39,406 bases of DNA, taken from Melghirimyces thermohalophilus (GTDB taxonomy: Bacteria > Bacillota > Bacilli > Thermoactinomycetales > DSM-45169). Every line of letters starts with the position of its first letter. Positions within the stretch are counted from its first letter, which is position 1. The notes beneath the pieces were generated by a model. The model made no database searches. It was not told the origin of the DNA and saw only the letters and a program-made list of their open reading frames with translations. Where the stretch lies: the NCBI RefSeq assembly GCF_900102685.1, contig NZ_FMZA01000024.1, forward strand, positions 1 to 39,406, in the 5' to 3' direction. The translations under genes were made by a program, and so were the position numbers. Of this stretch, positions 8,834 through 21,582 are shown in pieces.

Positions 8834-8967
8834 TGTGGACAAACCGATACCGCCTATACACAGTTTATCCACAGAGTGCATAGGCGGTCTTGACTGATTG
8901 GAGCCGACTTATACACACAATTCACAGCCCCTACTACCATGATGACGACATTAAATAAAATATATAT
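8834..8967 (+). other. oriC, downstream part: DnaA boxes, DnaA-trio-like element and unwinding region
   Basis: The 324-base dnaA-dnaN gap contains a DnaA box at 8865-8873 (exact), one-mismatch copies at 8834-8842 and 8909-8917, and a weak copy at 8918-8926. A short GC-rich spacer follows, then CTACTA (8931-8936) and degenerate triplets to about 8948, and then an A+T tract (8951-8967). This order (boxes, GC spacer, trios, AT-rich stretch) matches the basal unwinding system of the Bacillus subtilis origin. Strand opening is therefore expected at about 8940-8970. The rest of the gap to 9126 shows only small hairpins ahead of the dnaN ribosome-binding site. Confidence 0.85.
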
Positions 8968-9126
8968 GACATCGATGCCCCCCATATGACTCCGTCTTCT
9001 TTGATCAGTTATACAGAGTCTATTCCACAACACTGTGGTAAAAGAACAAGGGGCTCTTTCTCTTTGCACGAAAAACAGTCCTCCAGGCCAATCCATCCTG
9101 AGGACAAACACTGAGGAGGATTTCCC

Positions 9127-10263
9127 ATGAAATTTCGGATATCCCGTTCCGCTTTAACTGACGCCGTTTCCCAAGTTTCTAAAGCGGTGTCCAACAAAAC
9201 GACCGTTCCTATATTGACCGGCATCAAAGCGACTGTAGATGAAAATGGCCTCTGGCTGACCGGTAGCAACTCCGACCTCACGATTCAAGTCTGTATCCCC
9301 ACTCGCCAAGATGATAAGGAACTGGTGAAAATGGAAACAATGGGGAGTGTGGTGTTGCCCGGCAGGATCTTTTCCGACATTGTCCGTAAATTGCCGGGTG
9401 ATGAAGTGGAATGGGTGGTGGATGACCGCTGGAAGACGGTCCTTCGCTCCGAGCAGGCCCAATTTGAATTAAAGGGTTTGGATCCTGAGGAATATCCCCG
9501 CCTGCCGCAATTCCAGGAAGATCAGATGTTTAGCCTACCTTCGGACCTTCTGAAATCGATGATTCGACAGACGGGATTCGCTGTCTCCACCTCGGAGGCC
9601 CGGGGGGTACTTACCGGCGTTTTGTGGCGGATGGAAGAGGGTCGCCTCACCTTTGTAGCCACTGATAGCCATCGGCTCTCCCGGCGCCAGGCTGACGTGG
9701 AAGCGCCGGAGGGTCTGACGGTGGAAAATATGGTCGTGCCGGGGAAAAGTCAGTCAGAACTGGGAAAAATCCTGGCCGACCGAACCGGCTGGGTCGATGT
9801 GATTCTGTCGGAAAACCAGATGATGGTGCGAGCGGACAACCTGTTGTTTTTCTCCCGGCTCTTGGACGGCCCCTACCCCGATACCAATCGGGTGATTCCT
9901 CAGGGAGGCAAAACAGAGGTCCGTGTTTCCACCAAAGAAATTTTACAATCGGTGGACCGTGCGGCGTTGATCAGCAGGGACGGACGCGATAATGTGATAA
10001 AATGGACAGTGAAAAAAGAAGGGGTCGTCCAGGTTCATTCTGCGGCCCAAGATGTAGGCAGCGTATTGGAAGAGGTGAGTGCCCAGGTGGACGGCGAGGA
10101 GATGAGCCTCTCCTTCAACGCTCAATACATGTTGGATGCGTTGCGGGCCGTCGATTCCGATGAAATCCAGATTCTGCTCACCGGGGCGATGACCCCGTTT
10201 CTGATTCAACCAGCAGACCGGGAAGACGCACTGCATCTGATCGTGCCGATTCGCACCCGTTGA
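9127..10263 (+). CDS. dnaN: DNA polymerase III beta subunit (sliding clamp)
   Basis: DnaN forms the ring-shaped dimer that tethers replicative and repair polymerases to DNA. The 378-residue length is normal. It starts MKFRISRSALTDAVSQVSKAV, typical of Gram-positive clamps, and has three similar domains, with a C-terminus MTPFLIQP...HLIVPIRTR close to the family ending. GAGGAGGA lies six bases before the ATG. It follows dnaA across the downstream half of oriC, and transcription probably continues into yaaA and recF. Confidence 0.98.
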   Translation: MKFRISRSALTDAVSQVSKAVSNKTTVPILTGIKATVDENGLWLTGSNSDLTIQVCIPTRQDDKELVKMETMGSVVLPGRIFSDIVRKLPGDEVEWVVDDRWKTVLRSEQAQFELKGLDPEEYPRLPQFQEDQMFSLPSDLLKSMIRQTGFAVSTSEARGVLTGVLWRMEEGRLTFVATDSHRLSRRQADVEAPEGLTVENMVVPGKSQSELGKILADRTGWVDVILSENQMMVRADNLLFFSRLLDGPYPDTNRVIPQGGKTEVRVSTKEILQSVDRAALISRDGRDNVIKWTVKKEGVVQVHSAAQDVGSVLEEVSAQVDGEEMSLSFNAQYMLDALRAVDSDEIQILLTGAMTPFLIQPADREDALHLIVPIRTR

Positions 10264-10284
10264 CCGATCCGTGAGGTGAAAACA

Positions 10285-10503
10285 TTGAAAAAAGTGCCTA
10301 TCGACACGGCCTATATCCCCCTCGGCCAGCTGTTGAAAAAGCTGCAACTGTTGGATACGGGCGGACAAGCCAAGCTGTTTTTGGCTGAATACCAGGTGTT
10401 GGTAAACGGTGTCCCCGAAAAGCGCCGGGGGAGAAAGATTTATCCACAGGATGAGGTGGAAATCGAAGGTTTTGGAACTGTCCGCCCGGTCCGGGAGGAG
10501 TGA
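10285..10503 (+). CDS. yaaA: S4-domain RNA-binding protein YaaA (RlbA-like)
   Basis: A small S4-domain protein (about 72 residues) always found between dnaN and recF in Bacillales. S4 domains bind structured RNA; the Bacillus protein is implicated in ribosome assembly. The S4 core is seen in IPLGQLLKKLQLLDTGGQAK and VLVNGVPEKRRGRKI. I prefer TTG at 10285 with GAGGTG six bases upstream; GTG at 10276 is in frame but has no site. Its stop overlaps the start of the recF leader, so it is in the dnaN-recF operon. An exact DnaA box (10440-10448) lies inside the gene and may be chance. Confidence 0.9.
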   Translation: MKKVPIDTAYIPLGQLLKKLQLLDTGGQAKLFLAEYQVLVNGVPEKRRGRKIYPQDEVEIEGFGTVRPVREE

Positions 10504-10514
10504 AAGGAGAGGCC

Positions 10515-11633
10515 ATGCATGTGGAGCATTTGGAACTGAAACAGTTCCGCAACATCGAGCAACTTCGGCTGAATTCCCCCGGTGAGCTCCACCTATTTGT
10601 CGGGCCCAATGCCCAGGGAAAAACCAACATTTTGGAGTCCCTGTATGTTCTTGCCGTCGGAAAATCCCACCGGACCCACGGCCATCGGGAGATGATTCGC
10701 TGGGACCAGCCTGCCGCTTTTCTTAAGGCACGAGTGGTGAAGGAAGGTTCCACCCGGCGGCTGGAGGTTCGTCTGACCTCCCAGGGGAAAAAGGTGATCA
10801 AAAACGGGGTGGAACAGCGACGGCTGAGTGAATATATCGGTTCGCTCACCGCCGTCCTGTTTGCTCCGGAGGACCTCTCCCTGGTGAAGGGCAGCCCTCG
10901 GGTACGCCGTCGTTTTCTGGATATGGAGATGGGACAGGTGAGCCCTTCTTATATCCATGACCTGACCCGATACAATCAGATCATCAACCAGCGGAACAGC
11001 CTCCTCAAAGAATTGGGCCGAAGTCAGACCGAGAACTGGATGATGTTGGATGTGTTGGATGAACAACTGATCGAGTGTTCCGCCAAGCTGTGGACCAAAC
11101 GCTTCTCCTTTGTGCAAATCCTCTCCCGCTGGGCGCAGGAGATCCACGCCTCTATCACCCAAGGGCATGAAAACCTGTCCATCCAATACCGTCCGTCTAT
11201 CCCCGTTACGGCCGATATGGGACCGGATGAACTCCGAGACGCGATGCAGCAGGAATTAACCCGGATCCGTGAACAGGAGCTTTACCGGGGAAACACCCGG
11301 GTCGGACCCCACCGGGACGATTTGCGTCTCTTTGCGGACGGGACGGATCTGCACACATACGGTTCCCAAGGGCAGCAGCGTACCGCCGCCCTTTCTCTCA
11401 AACTGGCGGAGATCGAGCTGATTCATCAGGAAACCGGCACTTATCCCATACTTTTATTGGATGATGTTTTGTCCGAACTGGACGATTCCCGGAAAACCCA
11501 TCTGTTGGAGGCGATACGAGGGAAAGTGCAAACCTTCGTCACCACCACAGGGCTGGAGGGAATCGACCGGGAAACCCTGGAACGAGCCCGCATCTACCAG
11601 GTTCGTCAGGGCAGCTTTTCCGAACAGAGGTGA
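10515..11633 (+). CDS. recF: DNA replication and repair protein RecF
   Basis: RecF is an SMC-like ATPase that acts with RecO and RecR to load RecA at single-strand gaps. The 372-residue protein has the Walker A motif GPNAQGKTN near residue 30, the ABC signature region (GSQGQQRTAALSLKLAE) and Walker B LLLDDVLSELD. ATG 10515 is five bases after AGGAGA; an upstream in-frame GTG at 10500 overlaps the yaaA stop and is less likely. Its partner recR is also in this window, about 25 kb downstream. Confidence 0.97.
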   Translation: MHVEHLELKQFRNIEQLRLNSPGELHLFVGPNAQGKTNILESLYVLAVGKSHRTHGHREMIRWDQPAAFLKARVVKEGSTRRLEVRLTSQGKKVIKNGVEQRRLSEYIGSLTAVLFAPEDLSLVKGSPRVRRRFLDMEMGQVSPSYIHDLTRYNQIINQRNSLLKELGRSQTENWMMLDVLDEQLIECSAKLWTKRFSFVQILSRWAQEIHASITQGHENLSIQYRPSIPVTADMGPDELRDAMQQELTRIREQELYRGNTRVGPHRDDLRLFADGTDLHTYGSQGQQRTAALSLKLAEIELIHQETGTYPILLLDDVLSELDDSRKTHLLEAIRGKVQTFVTTTGLEGIDRETLERARIYQVRQGSFSEQR

Positions 11634-11637
11634 GACG

Positions 11638-11940
11638 GTGTTTATCCATCTCGGCGGCAACAAGATGATCCGGATCAGTGAACTGATCACCATTCTAGAT
11701 GCCGGGAGCCGGCGGTCCCCCGCCACATTGGCTCCTTTTCTGGATGAAACGGAGAAACAGGGGCGCCTGGAGAAAATCTCCGATCAGGAAGAAGTCAAGT
11801 CTTATGTGGTAACCCGAACAGTGGTTTACGCTTCGCCGATCTCCTCCTTGACGCTGTTAAAGCGTGCCCAGCAGGGGGAAAACCGAAATCTTGGCGAGGT
11901 GACCGGTAAGGATTCGGAGAATAAGGAACTCAAAGAGTAG
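11638..11940 (+). CDS. remB: Extracellular matrix regulator RemB (YaaB)
   Basis: RemB (YaaB, DUF370) in Bacillus subtilis promotes biofilm matrix gene expression alongside RemA. This copy is 100 residues, beginning FIHLGGNKMIRISELITILD, which matches the family, with a variable Gln/Glu-rich tail. The start is GTG at 11638, just after the recF stop, with AGAGGTGA upstream. A longer open frame from 11461 overlaps recF and is rejected. Placement between recF and gyrB is the standard Bacillus order. A direct DNA-binding role is inferred from RemA. Confidence 0.9.
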   Translation: MFIHLGGNKMIRISELITILDAGSRRSPATLAPFLDETEKQGRLEKISDQEEVKSYVVTRTVVYASPISSLTLLKRAQQGENRNLGEVTGKDSENKELKE

Positions 11941-11951
11941 GTGAGCGCTAG

Positions 11952-13865
<1,914 letters not shown>

Positions 13866-13897
13866 CGGCGGACCATGGAAAAAGCGGAGGGAAGCCC

Positions 13898-16333
13898 ATG
13901 CCTGAAGAAACTGAGCGCGTGAACGAAGTCAATATCAGCCAGGAGATGCGCAGCTCATTCTTGGATTACGCCATGAGCGTCATTGTCAGCCGGGCCCTGC
14001 CCGATGTTCGGGACGGGTTAAAACCGGTTCACCGGCGCATTCTCTACACCATGCACGAATTGGGCATGACGCCAGATAAGGGTTACCGTAAATCGGCCAA
14101 CGTGGTCGGGAATGTGCTGGCATCCTATCACCCCCACGGGGATGTGGCCGTTTACGACACCATGGTCCGAATGGCCCAGGACTTTTCTTACCGGTATTTA
14201 CTGGTGGATGGCCACGGAAACTTCGGATCCGTCGACGGGGACGCCCCGGCGGCGATGCGTTACACCGAAGCGCGAATGGCGCCGATCACCCGGGAGCTGC
14301 TCCGGGATATCGAGAAAGAGACGATCGATTACACTCCCAACTACGATGGCCGTCTGGAGGAACCGGTGGTGCTCCCCTCCCGCTTCCCCAATCTGTTGGT
14401 CAACGGGGCGGCGGGGATCGCCGTGGGGATGGCCACCAATATCCCGCCCCACAACATGGGGGAAGTGATCGACGGGATTTTAGCGCTGATTGAAAACCCG
14501 GATATCACCATCGATCAACTGATGGAACACATCAAAGGACCTGATTTCCCCACCGCAGGCCTGATTCTGGGTCGCGACGGCATCAAAAAAGCGTATCGAA
14601 CCGGACGGGGAAGCATCCGGATGCAGGCCAAAGCCCGCATCGAAGAAGCGGGCAACGGCAAGATGCGGATTGTGGTGGAGGAACTTCCTTTCCAGGTGAA
14701 CAAGGCGAAACTGGTGGAAAAAATCGCTCAGCTGGTTCGCGACAAGAAGATCGATGGCATCACGGATCTGCGGGACGAATCGGACCGCAACGGGATGCGT
14801 GTGGTAGTTGAACTCCGCCGGGACGCCAACCCCAAAGTGGTGTTGAATAACCTGTATAAACAAACCAATCTGCAGACCAGCTTCGGGGTCAACATGCTGG
14901 CCCTGGTGGACGGAAAACCCCAGGTGCTCAATTTAAAACAGGTCTTACACCACTACTTGGAGCACCAGGTGGAAGTGATCCGGCGTCGGACGCAGTATGA
15001 GCTGCGCAAGGCGGAGGAGCGGGCCCATATCCTGGAAGGACTTCGGATCGCCCTCGATCACATCGATGAGGTGATCGAGCTGATCCGGGGGTCGCAAACT
15101 GCCCGGGAAGCCCGTGACGGCCTGATGGAAAACTTCGGTCTGACCGAAACCCAGGCGCAAGCGATCCTGGATATGCGCCTGCAGCGGCTGACCGGGTTGG
15201 AGCGAGAAAAAATTGAAAACGAGTACAAGGAGCTCCAGGAAAAGATCGCGGAATTGCGGGCGATCCTCGCCAGTGAGGAACGGATTCGCGGTGTGGTTCG
15301 GGATGAACTGCTGGAGGTTCGGGAGAAGTACGGCGACGAACGGCGGACGCGGATTGTCCTCAATACCGGCGATATCGACGATGAAGATCTCATACCCGAG
15401 GATGAAGTAGCGGTTTTGATGACCCACCGTGGGTACATCAAACGGATGCCGCTGACTAGCTACCGGGCTCAACGCCGGGGCGGCCGCGGGGTATCCGGAA
15501 TGGGCACGCGGGAAGATGACTTTGTCCAACATCTGTTTGTTACCAATTCCCATAACTACTTGCTATTCTTCTCCAACAAGGGCAAAGTGTATCGGATGAA
15601 AGCTTATGAGGTTCCGGAACTGTCCCGGACGGCCCGGGGAACCCCTATCATCAATCTGATCCAAATCGACCAGGGAGAATACATCGAAGCGGTGATTCCG
15701 GTGAAGGAATTTACCCCGGATCACTACCTCTTCTTCGGAACCCGCTATGGCGTCGTCAAGAAGACCTCCCTGGAGGAATTTGGTCACATTCGTCGCAATG
15801 GGCTGTTTGCTATTAACCTTAGGGATGGCGATGAGTTGGTGGGGGTTCGGCTGACTGACGGCAAACAGGAGATCATCCTGGGGACTCGTCGGGGTATGTC
15901 GATTCGCTTCCCCGAGCAGGATGTTCGGCAAATGGGCCGCACCGCTACCGGGGTGAAAGGAATCGCCCTCGGAGATGAGGATGAAGTGGTCGGGATGGAA
16001 GTGGTTCAGCCCGATCAGGAAGTGGTGATCGTCACCTCCAAGGGTTACGGCAAACGGACGCCTCTGGCGGAATATCGGACCCAGTCCCGCGGCGGAAAAG
16101 GGATCAAAGCGCAAAACGTGACCAAAGCCAAGGGACAAGTGGTCGGTCTAAAAGTGGTCACCCCGGAAGAGGACTTGATGATCGTCACCACCTCCGGTGT
16201 CGTTATCCGCATGAATGTGGAAGGCATCTCCAGCATGAGCCGCTACGCCCAAGGGGTCAAACTGATTTCGGTGAAAAAGGAAGAGGAAGTGGCCACGCTG
16301 GCCCGCGTCGACACCGAAGAAGAAGAAAATTGA
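13898..16333 (+). CDS. gyrA: DNA gyrase subunit A
   Basis: GyrA cuts and rejoins DNA and wraps it through its C-terminal pinwheel. The 811-residue protein has the catalytic tyrosine in [10 protein letters not shown] (Tyr122) and the GyrA box QRRGGRG in the C-terminal domain, which identifies gyrase rather than topoisomerase IV. The quinolone-binding stretch reads [10 protein letters not shown]. Position 83 (Escherichia coli numbering) is Val where most gyrases have Ser or Ala, while Asp87 is kept. GGAGGG precedes the ATG. The operon ends at the terminator at 16339. Confidence 0.99.
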   Translation: MPEETERVNEVNISQEMRSSFLDYAMSVIVSRALPDVRDGLKPVHRRILYTMHELGMTPDKGYRKSANVVGNVLASYHPHGDVAVYDTMVRMAQDFSYRYLLVDGHGNFGSVDGDAPAAMRYTEARMAPITRELLRDIEKETIDYTPNYDGRLEEPVVLPSRFPNLLVNGAAGIAVGMATNIPPHNMGEVIDGILALIENPDITIDQLMEHIKGPDFPTAGLILGRDGIKKAYRTGRGSIRMQAKARIEEAGNGKMRIVVEELPFQVNKAKLVEKIAQLVRDKKIDGITDLRDESDRNGMRVVVELRRDANPKVVLNNLYKQTNLQTSFGVNMLALVDGKPQVLNLKQVLHHYLEHQVEVIRRRTQYELRKAEERAHILEGLRIALDHIDEVIELIRGSQTAREARDGLMENFGLTETQAQAILDMRLQRLTGLEREKIENEYKELQEKIAELRAILASEERIRGVVRDELLEVREKYGDERRTRIVLNTGDIDDEDLIPEDEVAVLMTHRGYIKRMPLTSYRAQRRGGRGVSGMGTREDDFVQHLFVTNSHNYLLFFSNKGKVYRMKAYEVPELSRTARGTPIINLIQIDQGEYIEAVIPVKEFTPDHYLFFGTRYGVVKKTSLEEFGHIRRNGLFAINLRDGDELVGVRLTDGKQEIILGTRRGMSIRFPEQDVRQMGRTATGVKGIALGDEDEVVGMEVVQPDQEVVIVTSKGYGKRTPLAEYRTQSRGGKGIKAQNVTKAKGQVVGLKVVTPEEDLMIVTTSGVVIRMNVEGISSMSRYAQGVKLISVKKEEEVATLARVDTEEEEN

Positions 16334-16338
16334 TGAAC

Positions 16339-16363
16339 AGCCCGCAGCCAGCGGGCTTTTTTT
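16339..16363 (+). terminator. Terminator of the gyrBA operon
   Basis: AGCCCGC, a five-base loop and GCGGGCT are followed by a seven-T run, just after the gyrA stop codon. It separates gyrA from the convergent yaaC gene. Confidence 0.9.
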
Positions 16364-16370
16364 ATGCCTA

Positions 16371-17390
16371 TTACGATCGAACCAATACAATCTTCTCCTC
16401 AAACAGTTGGTTGAGGACCAGATTGGGAAACTTCCGTTGGGTCACTTGCAAAAATTCCTCGATCAATACCCGTTCTTCCGAGGCGAAACCGTAAATAATC
16501 TCCCCCCACAGCGGAGGTTCATACCGACACAACATACTGAGTGCAAATAGCAGCAGGTAATGAACGAAGATTTCCGGTAAACAGGATGCAAGCCCGCTCC
16601 CATCAGTGGGGTGAAAAAAGTACCGTCCCTGGGCATCTTCCCGGAAAAAAGGGTGATCAAATCCCTCTCCCCAATGGTCCACATGGGAGACACGAGGATG
16701 ATGCCAAAACAGCCGGAAGGAAGGATGGGTATCCGCCTGTTCTTCCCAATCGAAGGCCGCCTCCCCTTTGCCGGCGGCCTGAAGGCGGTGGGTAAAGGCC
16801 CGCGGTGTCAGGTGGAGTCGATCCAAAATCCGCTCTTCCAGAAAAAAAGGCATTCCCCGCTCACCTACAGAGGCAGTAGGCCATACCACCACCGGATACA
16901 GGCTCTCCTCCCGGAACACTTGGCGGTATCCATCTTGTAGTTCCGGGATCAGGGCAAATAGGTCTTTCATCGTCCAACGTTCCCCGATCAGCTCGGCCCA
17001 TCCCCAGTGGCGGGCCAGCTCGGGAAACAGGCCTTCCCGCTGCACCCGCACTTCATCTTGAAAAAAGCGAAAATCCGCCCGTTTTCGTTTCCGGGTGGAC
17101 ACACCGTGGCGCATCACCGCAGTGTTGGCCGGGTAATCCGGATCGACAGTCAACATCAAGGCTTTTGACAGAGTCATCATTCCGTAATAGGTGAGCAACG
17201 GGCGGACGAACAGATCGGTCATCCGGGCAGCCCGGTAGTACTCTCGGGCTTGTTTCACATAAAACATCAAAGGCTGAGCCGCACGAAAAGCGGCTTTTTC
17301 GGGGCGTTCCCGGCCCTGGGCCCGGTATTTTTGTTCCAGAAACCGCCGCACACCGGCCTCATTTTCTAGCAGAAGAAACAGGTTCCACAT
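16371..17390 (-). CDS. yaaC: YaaC family protein, function unknown
   Basis: This gene matches Bacillus yaaC in place (between gyrA and guaB), orientation and size, and is the only gene in the right arm read against replication. The protein is about 339 residues, rich in aromatic residues, with no enzymatic motif I recognise. Conserved-looking blocks are LMFYVKQAREYYRAAR near the N-terminus, LTYYGMMTLSKALML, and a hydrophobic C-terminal segment (VHYLLLFALSMLCRYEP). I start at ATG 17390, five bases after GGAGG; a GTG at 17438 would add 16 residues but has a poorer site. Family membership is inferred mainly from position plus these blocks. Confidence 0.8.
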   Translation of the reverse strand: MWNLFLLLENEAGVRRFLEQKYRAQGRERPEKAAFRAAQPLMFYVKQAREYYRAARMTDLFVRPLLTYYGMMTLSKALMLTVDPDYPANTAVMRHGVSTRKRKRADFRFFQDEVRVQREGLFPELARHWGWAELIGERWTMKDLFALIPELQDGYRQVFREESLYPVVVWPTASVGERGMPFFLEERILDRLHLTPRAFTHRLQAAGKGEAAFDWEEQADTHPSFRLFWHHPRVSHVDHWGEGFDHPFFREDAQGRYFFHPTDGSGLASCLPEIFVHYLLLFALSMLCRYEPPLWGEIIYGFASEERVLIEEFLQVTQRKFPNLVLNQLFEEKIVLVRS

Positions 17391-17545
17391 TTTGTCCTCC
17401 GGAGAATCACAGAGGATGCGTCTCAGTGGTGTATCCACCCCATAACCCCCCGCATTCCTAGGGTGATCATCGGCCAGCGGATTCGGGTCCCCCTGACCCG
17501 CCCTATCCTGTAGGTTATGTGGACGGTTGGGGATTCATCCGTTGT

Positions 17546-17575
17546 TGTGGATAAGTTGTGGATAACAGGGGATAA
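17546..17575 (-). promoter_or_regulatory. DnaA-box pair upstream of guaB
   Basis: Two exact DnaA boxes on the minus strand (17557-17565 and 17546-17554) are 11 bases apart, about one helical turn. They are preceded by TTATCCCCTG, which also precedes a box in oriC (7117-7137). The surrounding 344-base gap (17391-17734) otherwise holds only the guaB promoter and a small hairpin. Confidence 0.75.
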
Positions 17576-17660
17576 CTTTGAACATCCTTGCTCTCAGATC
17601 GACCAAAAAGCGTGTCTCAATACTACCAAGAAAAGGCTGAAAAGCCTGTCACCGCGCGAC

Positions 17661-17689
17661 TTGACAGGGTTTTGGCCGTCTGATACGAT
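17661..17689 (+). promoter_or_regulatory. guaB promoter
   Basis: TTGACA (17661-17666), a 17-base spacer and an extended -10 element TGATACGAT (TACGAT at 17684-17689) predict a start near 17696, about 40 bases before guaB. Confidence 0.75.
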
Positions 17690-17695
17690 AGCTGA

Positions 17696-19192
<1,497 letters not shown>

Positions 19193-19209
19193 GCGAACGA
19201 TCTTCTCCA

Positions 19210-19241
19210 ACACAGGGATTCTCTCCCTGTGTTTTTCTTTT
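19210..19241 (+). terminator. Terminator of guaB
   Basis: A perfect 9-bp stem (19210-19218 with 19224-19232, TTCTC loop) runs into a T-rich tract. It follows the guaB stop codon. Confidence 0.9.
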
Positions 19242-19331
19242 AAACCCGGTAAGATTTCGTTACACTGGTATCATGCCGGCTGTGGCATCATTTTCCTGTG
19301 GAAGTCAAATTACATAGTTTCTGGGAACGAG

Positions 19332-20561
19332 GTGGAATTGCTGGTGGTCGGCCTAAAAAATATACCGGTCATCGTATGTTTGGGGTTGATCTTGTTATTC
19401 CCTTATGCAGCCCAAGATGTCTCGGCTGCCGATTCTCTAAAGATTGAAGCGCGCGCCTATATTCTGATGGAGCAGGAGACGGGCCGGGTTTTGGCTGGTA
19501 AACACGAGCAACGTCCTTATCCGCCGGCCAGTTTGACGAAGATCATGACCGAATATCTGATCTTGAAGGATGTGCAAGCCGGCCGATTGAATTGGGATGA
19601 TCGGGTGGAAATCTCTCCCCGTACAGAGAAGATTGGGGAGGCGCAAGTCCATCTGCGCGCCGGAGAGAAGCCGACGGTCAAGGAATTATTTAAGGCGATG
19701 GCCGTTTATTCGGCCAATGATGCGGCAGTCGCCCTGGCTGAGAAGGCAGCTGGCAGTGAGACAGCTTTTGTCAAACGGATGAACCGGGAAGCAGCTCGGT
19801 TGGGTTTAAAGGAGACTCACTTTATCAATGCCACCGGGCTTCCAAAGAATAGTTACCCGGATCCTCCAAAGGTCGAGGGGAAGAACCAGATGTCGGCGCG
19901 GGATATCGCCCGGCTAACCCGTCAGCTTCTAGATACGTTTCCCGATGTTACCGAAATCACCGGGATCCCGACATTTGCGTTTCAGCGCGGCGACTCCGAG
20001 TTCTCTTTGACCAACCGCAATCGGATGCTCCCGGGGCTGAGTCACTTTTATCCCGGGGTGGACGGGGTGAAAACCGGTTACACTTCCCAGGCCGGTTACA
20101 ATTTTGTCGGCAGTGCGGAACGGGAAGGGATGCGCCTGATCACGGTGGTGATGGGGACGGATTCCAATGGGGAGCGATTTCTTGAGACGGAGACATTGTT
20201 GAATTACGGTTACGATACCTACCAGAAGCAAGCGTTGATTGAACGGGGCAAAGAAATCCCCGGTCACCGCAGCCTGCCGGTGGAAGCGGGCATCGATCGT
20301 GAAGTGGCGATTGTGCCGACGGAAACCCGGGAGGTTCCGGTCCGGAAGAAAGAGAAATCAGATTATCAGGTAATCGTCAAAGCGAACCGCAACCTGGAGG
20401 CTCCGGTCCGTGCTCAAACAGTGGTGGGCAAGGCTTGGATCCTATATGATGGAAAAAAAGTTCCCGGCATCGAGCCGGTTACTCTGGTGGCAAAAGATTC
20501 TGTGGAAAAAGCGAGCTGGATCACTCTGGTCAGTCGGATAATCGGCAGTTGGTTTCGTTAA
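19332..20561 (+). CDS. dacA: D-alanyl-D-alanine carboxypeptidase DacA (PBP5)
   Basis: DacA trims the terminal D-Ala from peptidoglycan pentapeptides. The protein has a signal peptide (hydrophobic residues about 8-24, cleavage near VSA-ADS), the serine active-site motif SLTK (67-70), SAN (127-129) and KTG (247-249), then the PBP5 C-terminal domain and a short amphipathic end (SWITLVSRIIGSWFR) that would anchor it to the outer membrane face. The start is uncertain: GTG 19332, TTG 19338 or GTG 19344, the last best placed after GAGGTGG. It lies between guaB and pdxS as in Bacillus. Confidence 0.96.
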   Translation: MELLVVGLKNIPVIVCLGLILLFPYAAQDVSAADSLKIEARAYILMEQETGRVLAGKHEQRPYPPASLTKIMTEYLILKDVQAGRLNWDDRVEISPRTEKIGEAQVHLRAGEKPTVKELFKAMAVYSANDAAVALAEKAAGSETAFVKRMNREAARLGLKETHFINATGLPKNSYPDPPKVEGKNQMSARDIARLTRQLLDTFPDVTEITGIPTFAFQRGDSEFSLTNRNRMLPGLSHFYPGVDGVKTGYTSQAGYNFVGSAEREGMRLITVVMGTDSNGERFLETETLLNYGYDTYQKQALIERGKEIPGHRSLPVEAGIDREVAIVPTETREVPVRKKEKSDYQVIVKANRNLEAPVRAQTVVGKAWILYDGKKVPGIEPVTLVAKDSVEKASWITLVSRIIGSWFR

Positions 20562-20588
20562 TGCCGATATTTGTAACCGGTGCTTGTA

Positions 20589-20617
20589 TTGTCAATAGAG
20601 AAGGGTTTCGATACAAT
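20589..20617 (+). promoter_or_regulatory. pdxST promoter
   Basis: TTGTCA (20589-20594), a 17-base spacer and TACAAT (20612-20617) lie about 48 bases upstream of pdxS, in the gap after dacA. Confidence 0.7.
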
Positions 20618-20664
20618 AAATTTTATGATAATGGAAATCCGGGAATACTAGGAGGATGAATCGA

Positions 20665-21567
20665 ATGACCGATCAACAGCAGGGCTTAGCCAAAGGTACG
20701 GACCGTGTCAAGCGCGGGATGGCGGAAATGCAGAAGGGCGGCGTCATTATGGACGTCGTCAACGCAGAACAGGCGAAAATTGCCGAAGAAGCGGGAGCAG
20801 TGGCCGTAATGGCCTTGGAAAGGGTTCCGGCGGATATCCGGGCCGCTGGAGGAGTGGCACGGATGGCAGATCCGCGCGTGATCGAGGAAGTGATGAACGC
20901 GGTTACCATCCCGGTCATGGCTAAAGCGCGAATCGGTCACTTCGTGGAAGCTCGTCTGCTGGAGGCGATGGGCGTAGATTACATCGATGAGAGCGAAGTG
21001 CTCACCCCGGCGGATGATAAATATCATATTGACAAAAGCCAATTTACCGCTCCCTTTGTCTGCGGTTCCCGGGATCTTGGCGAGGCGCTCCGTCGGATCG
21101 GAGAAGGGGCGTCGATGATTCGTACCAAAGGGGAGCCAGGCACCGGCAATATCGTTGAAGCAGTCAAACATATGCGGCAAATGATGAGTCAAATCCGCAA
21201 AGTGCAAAATATGTCCCGGGACGAGCTGATGGCGGAGGCCAAAAAACTGGGTGCCCCCTATGAATTGCTGCTGGAGGTTCATGAAAAAGGCCGGCTGCCT
21301 GTGGTCAACTTTGCAGCAGGCGGGGTGGCTACGCCGGCCGATGCCGCTTTGATGATGCATCTGGGTTGTGATGGGGTCTTCGTCGGCTCCGGGATTTTCA
21401 AGTCGGAAAGCCCGGCCAAATATGCACGGGCTATCGTAGAGGCGACCACCCACTATGAGGACTTTGGGCGTATCGTTCAGCTGTCCAAAGATCTGGGAGA
21501 CGCGATGCCAGGCGTTGAAATTTCCACGCTGGAGCCGTCCCACCGGATGCAGGAACGCGGCTGGTAA
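20665..21567 (+). CDS. pdxS: Pyridoxal 5'-phosphate synthase lyase subunit PdxS
   Basis: PdxS (YaaD) makes pyridoxal phosphate from ribose 5-phosphate, glyceraldehyde 3-phosphate and the ammonia supplied by PdxT. The 300-residue protein contains [10 protein letters not shown] with the lysine that binds the sugar and [16 protein letters not shown] with the second catalytic lysine, both hallmarks of this very conserved family. I choose ATG 20665, nine bases after AGGAGG; an in-frame ATG at 20656 touches that site. pdxT follows after 15 bases. Confidence 0.98.
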   Translation: MTDQQQGLAKGTDRVKRGMAEMQKGGVIMDVVNAEQAKIAEEAGAVAVMALERVPADIRAAGGVARMADPRVIEEVMNAVTIPVMAKARIGHFVEARLLEAMGVDYIDESEVLTPADDKYHIDKSQFTAPFVCGSRDLGEALRRIGEGASMIRTKGEPGTGNIVEAVKHMRQMMSQIRKVQNMSRDELMAEAKKLGAPYELLLEVHEKGRLPVVNFAAGGVATPADAALMMHLGCDGVFVGSGIFKSESPAKYARAIVEATTHYEDFGRIVQLSKDLGDAMPGVEISTLEPSHRMQERGW

Positions 21568-21582
21568 ACAGGAGGAAACCCC

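Noticed and set aside
10440-10448. Exact DnaA box inside yaaA as part of oriC
   Set aside because: Single isolated copy 1.5 kb from the unwinding region, inside a coding sequence; may be chance.
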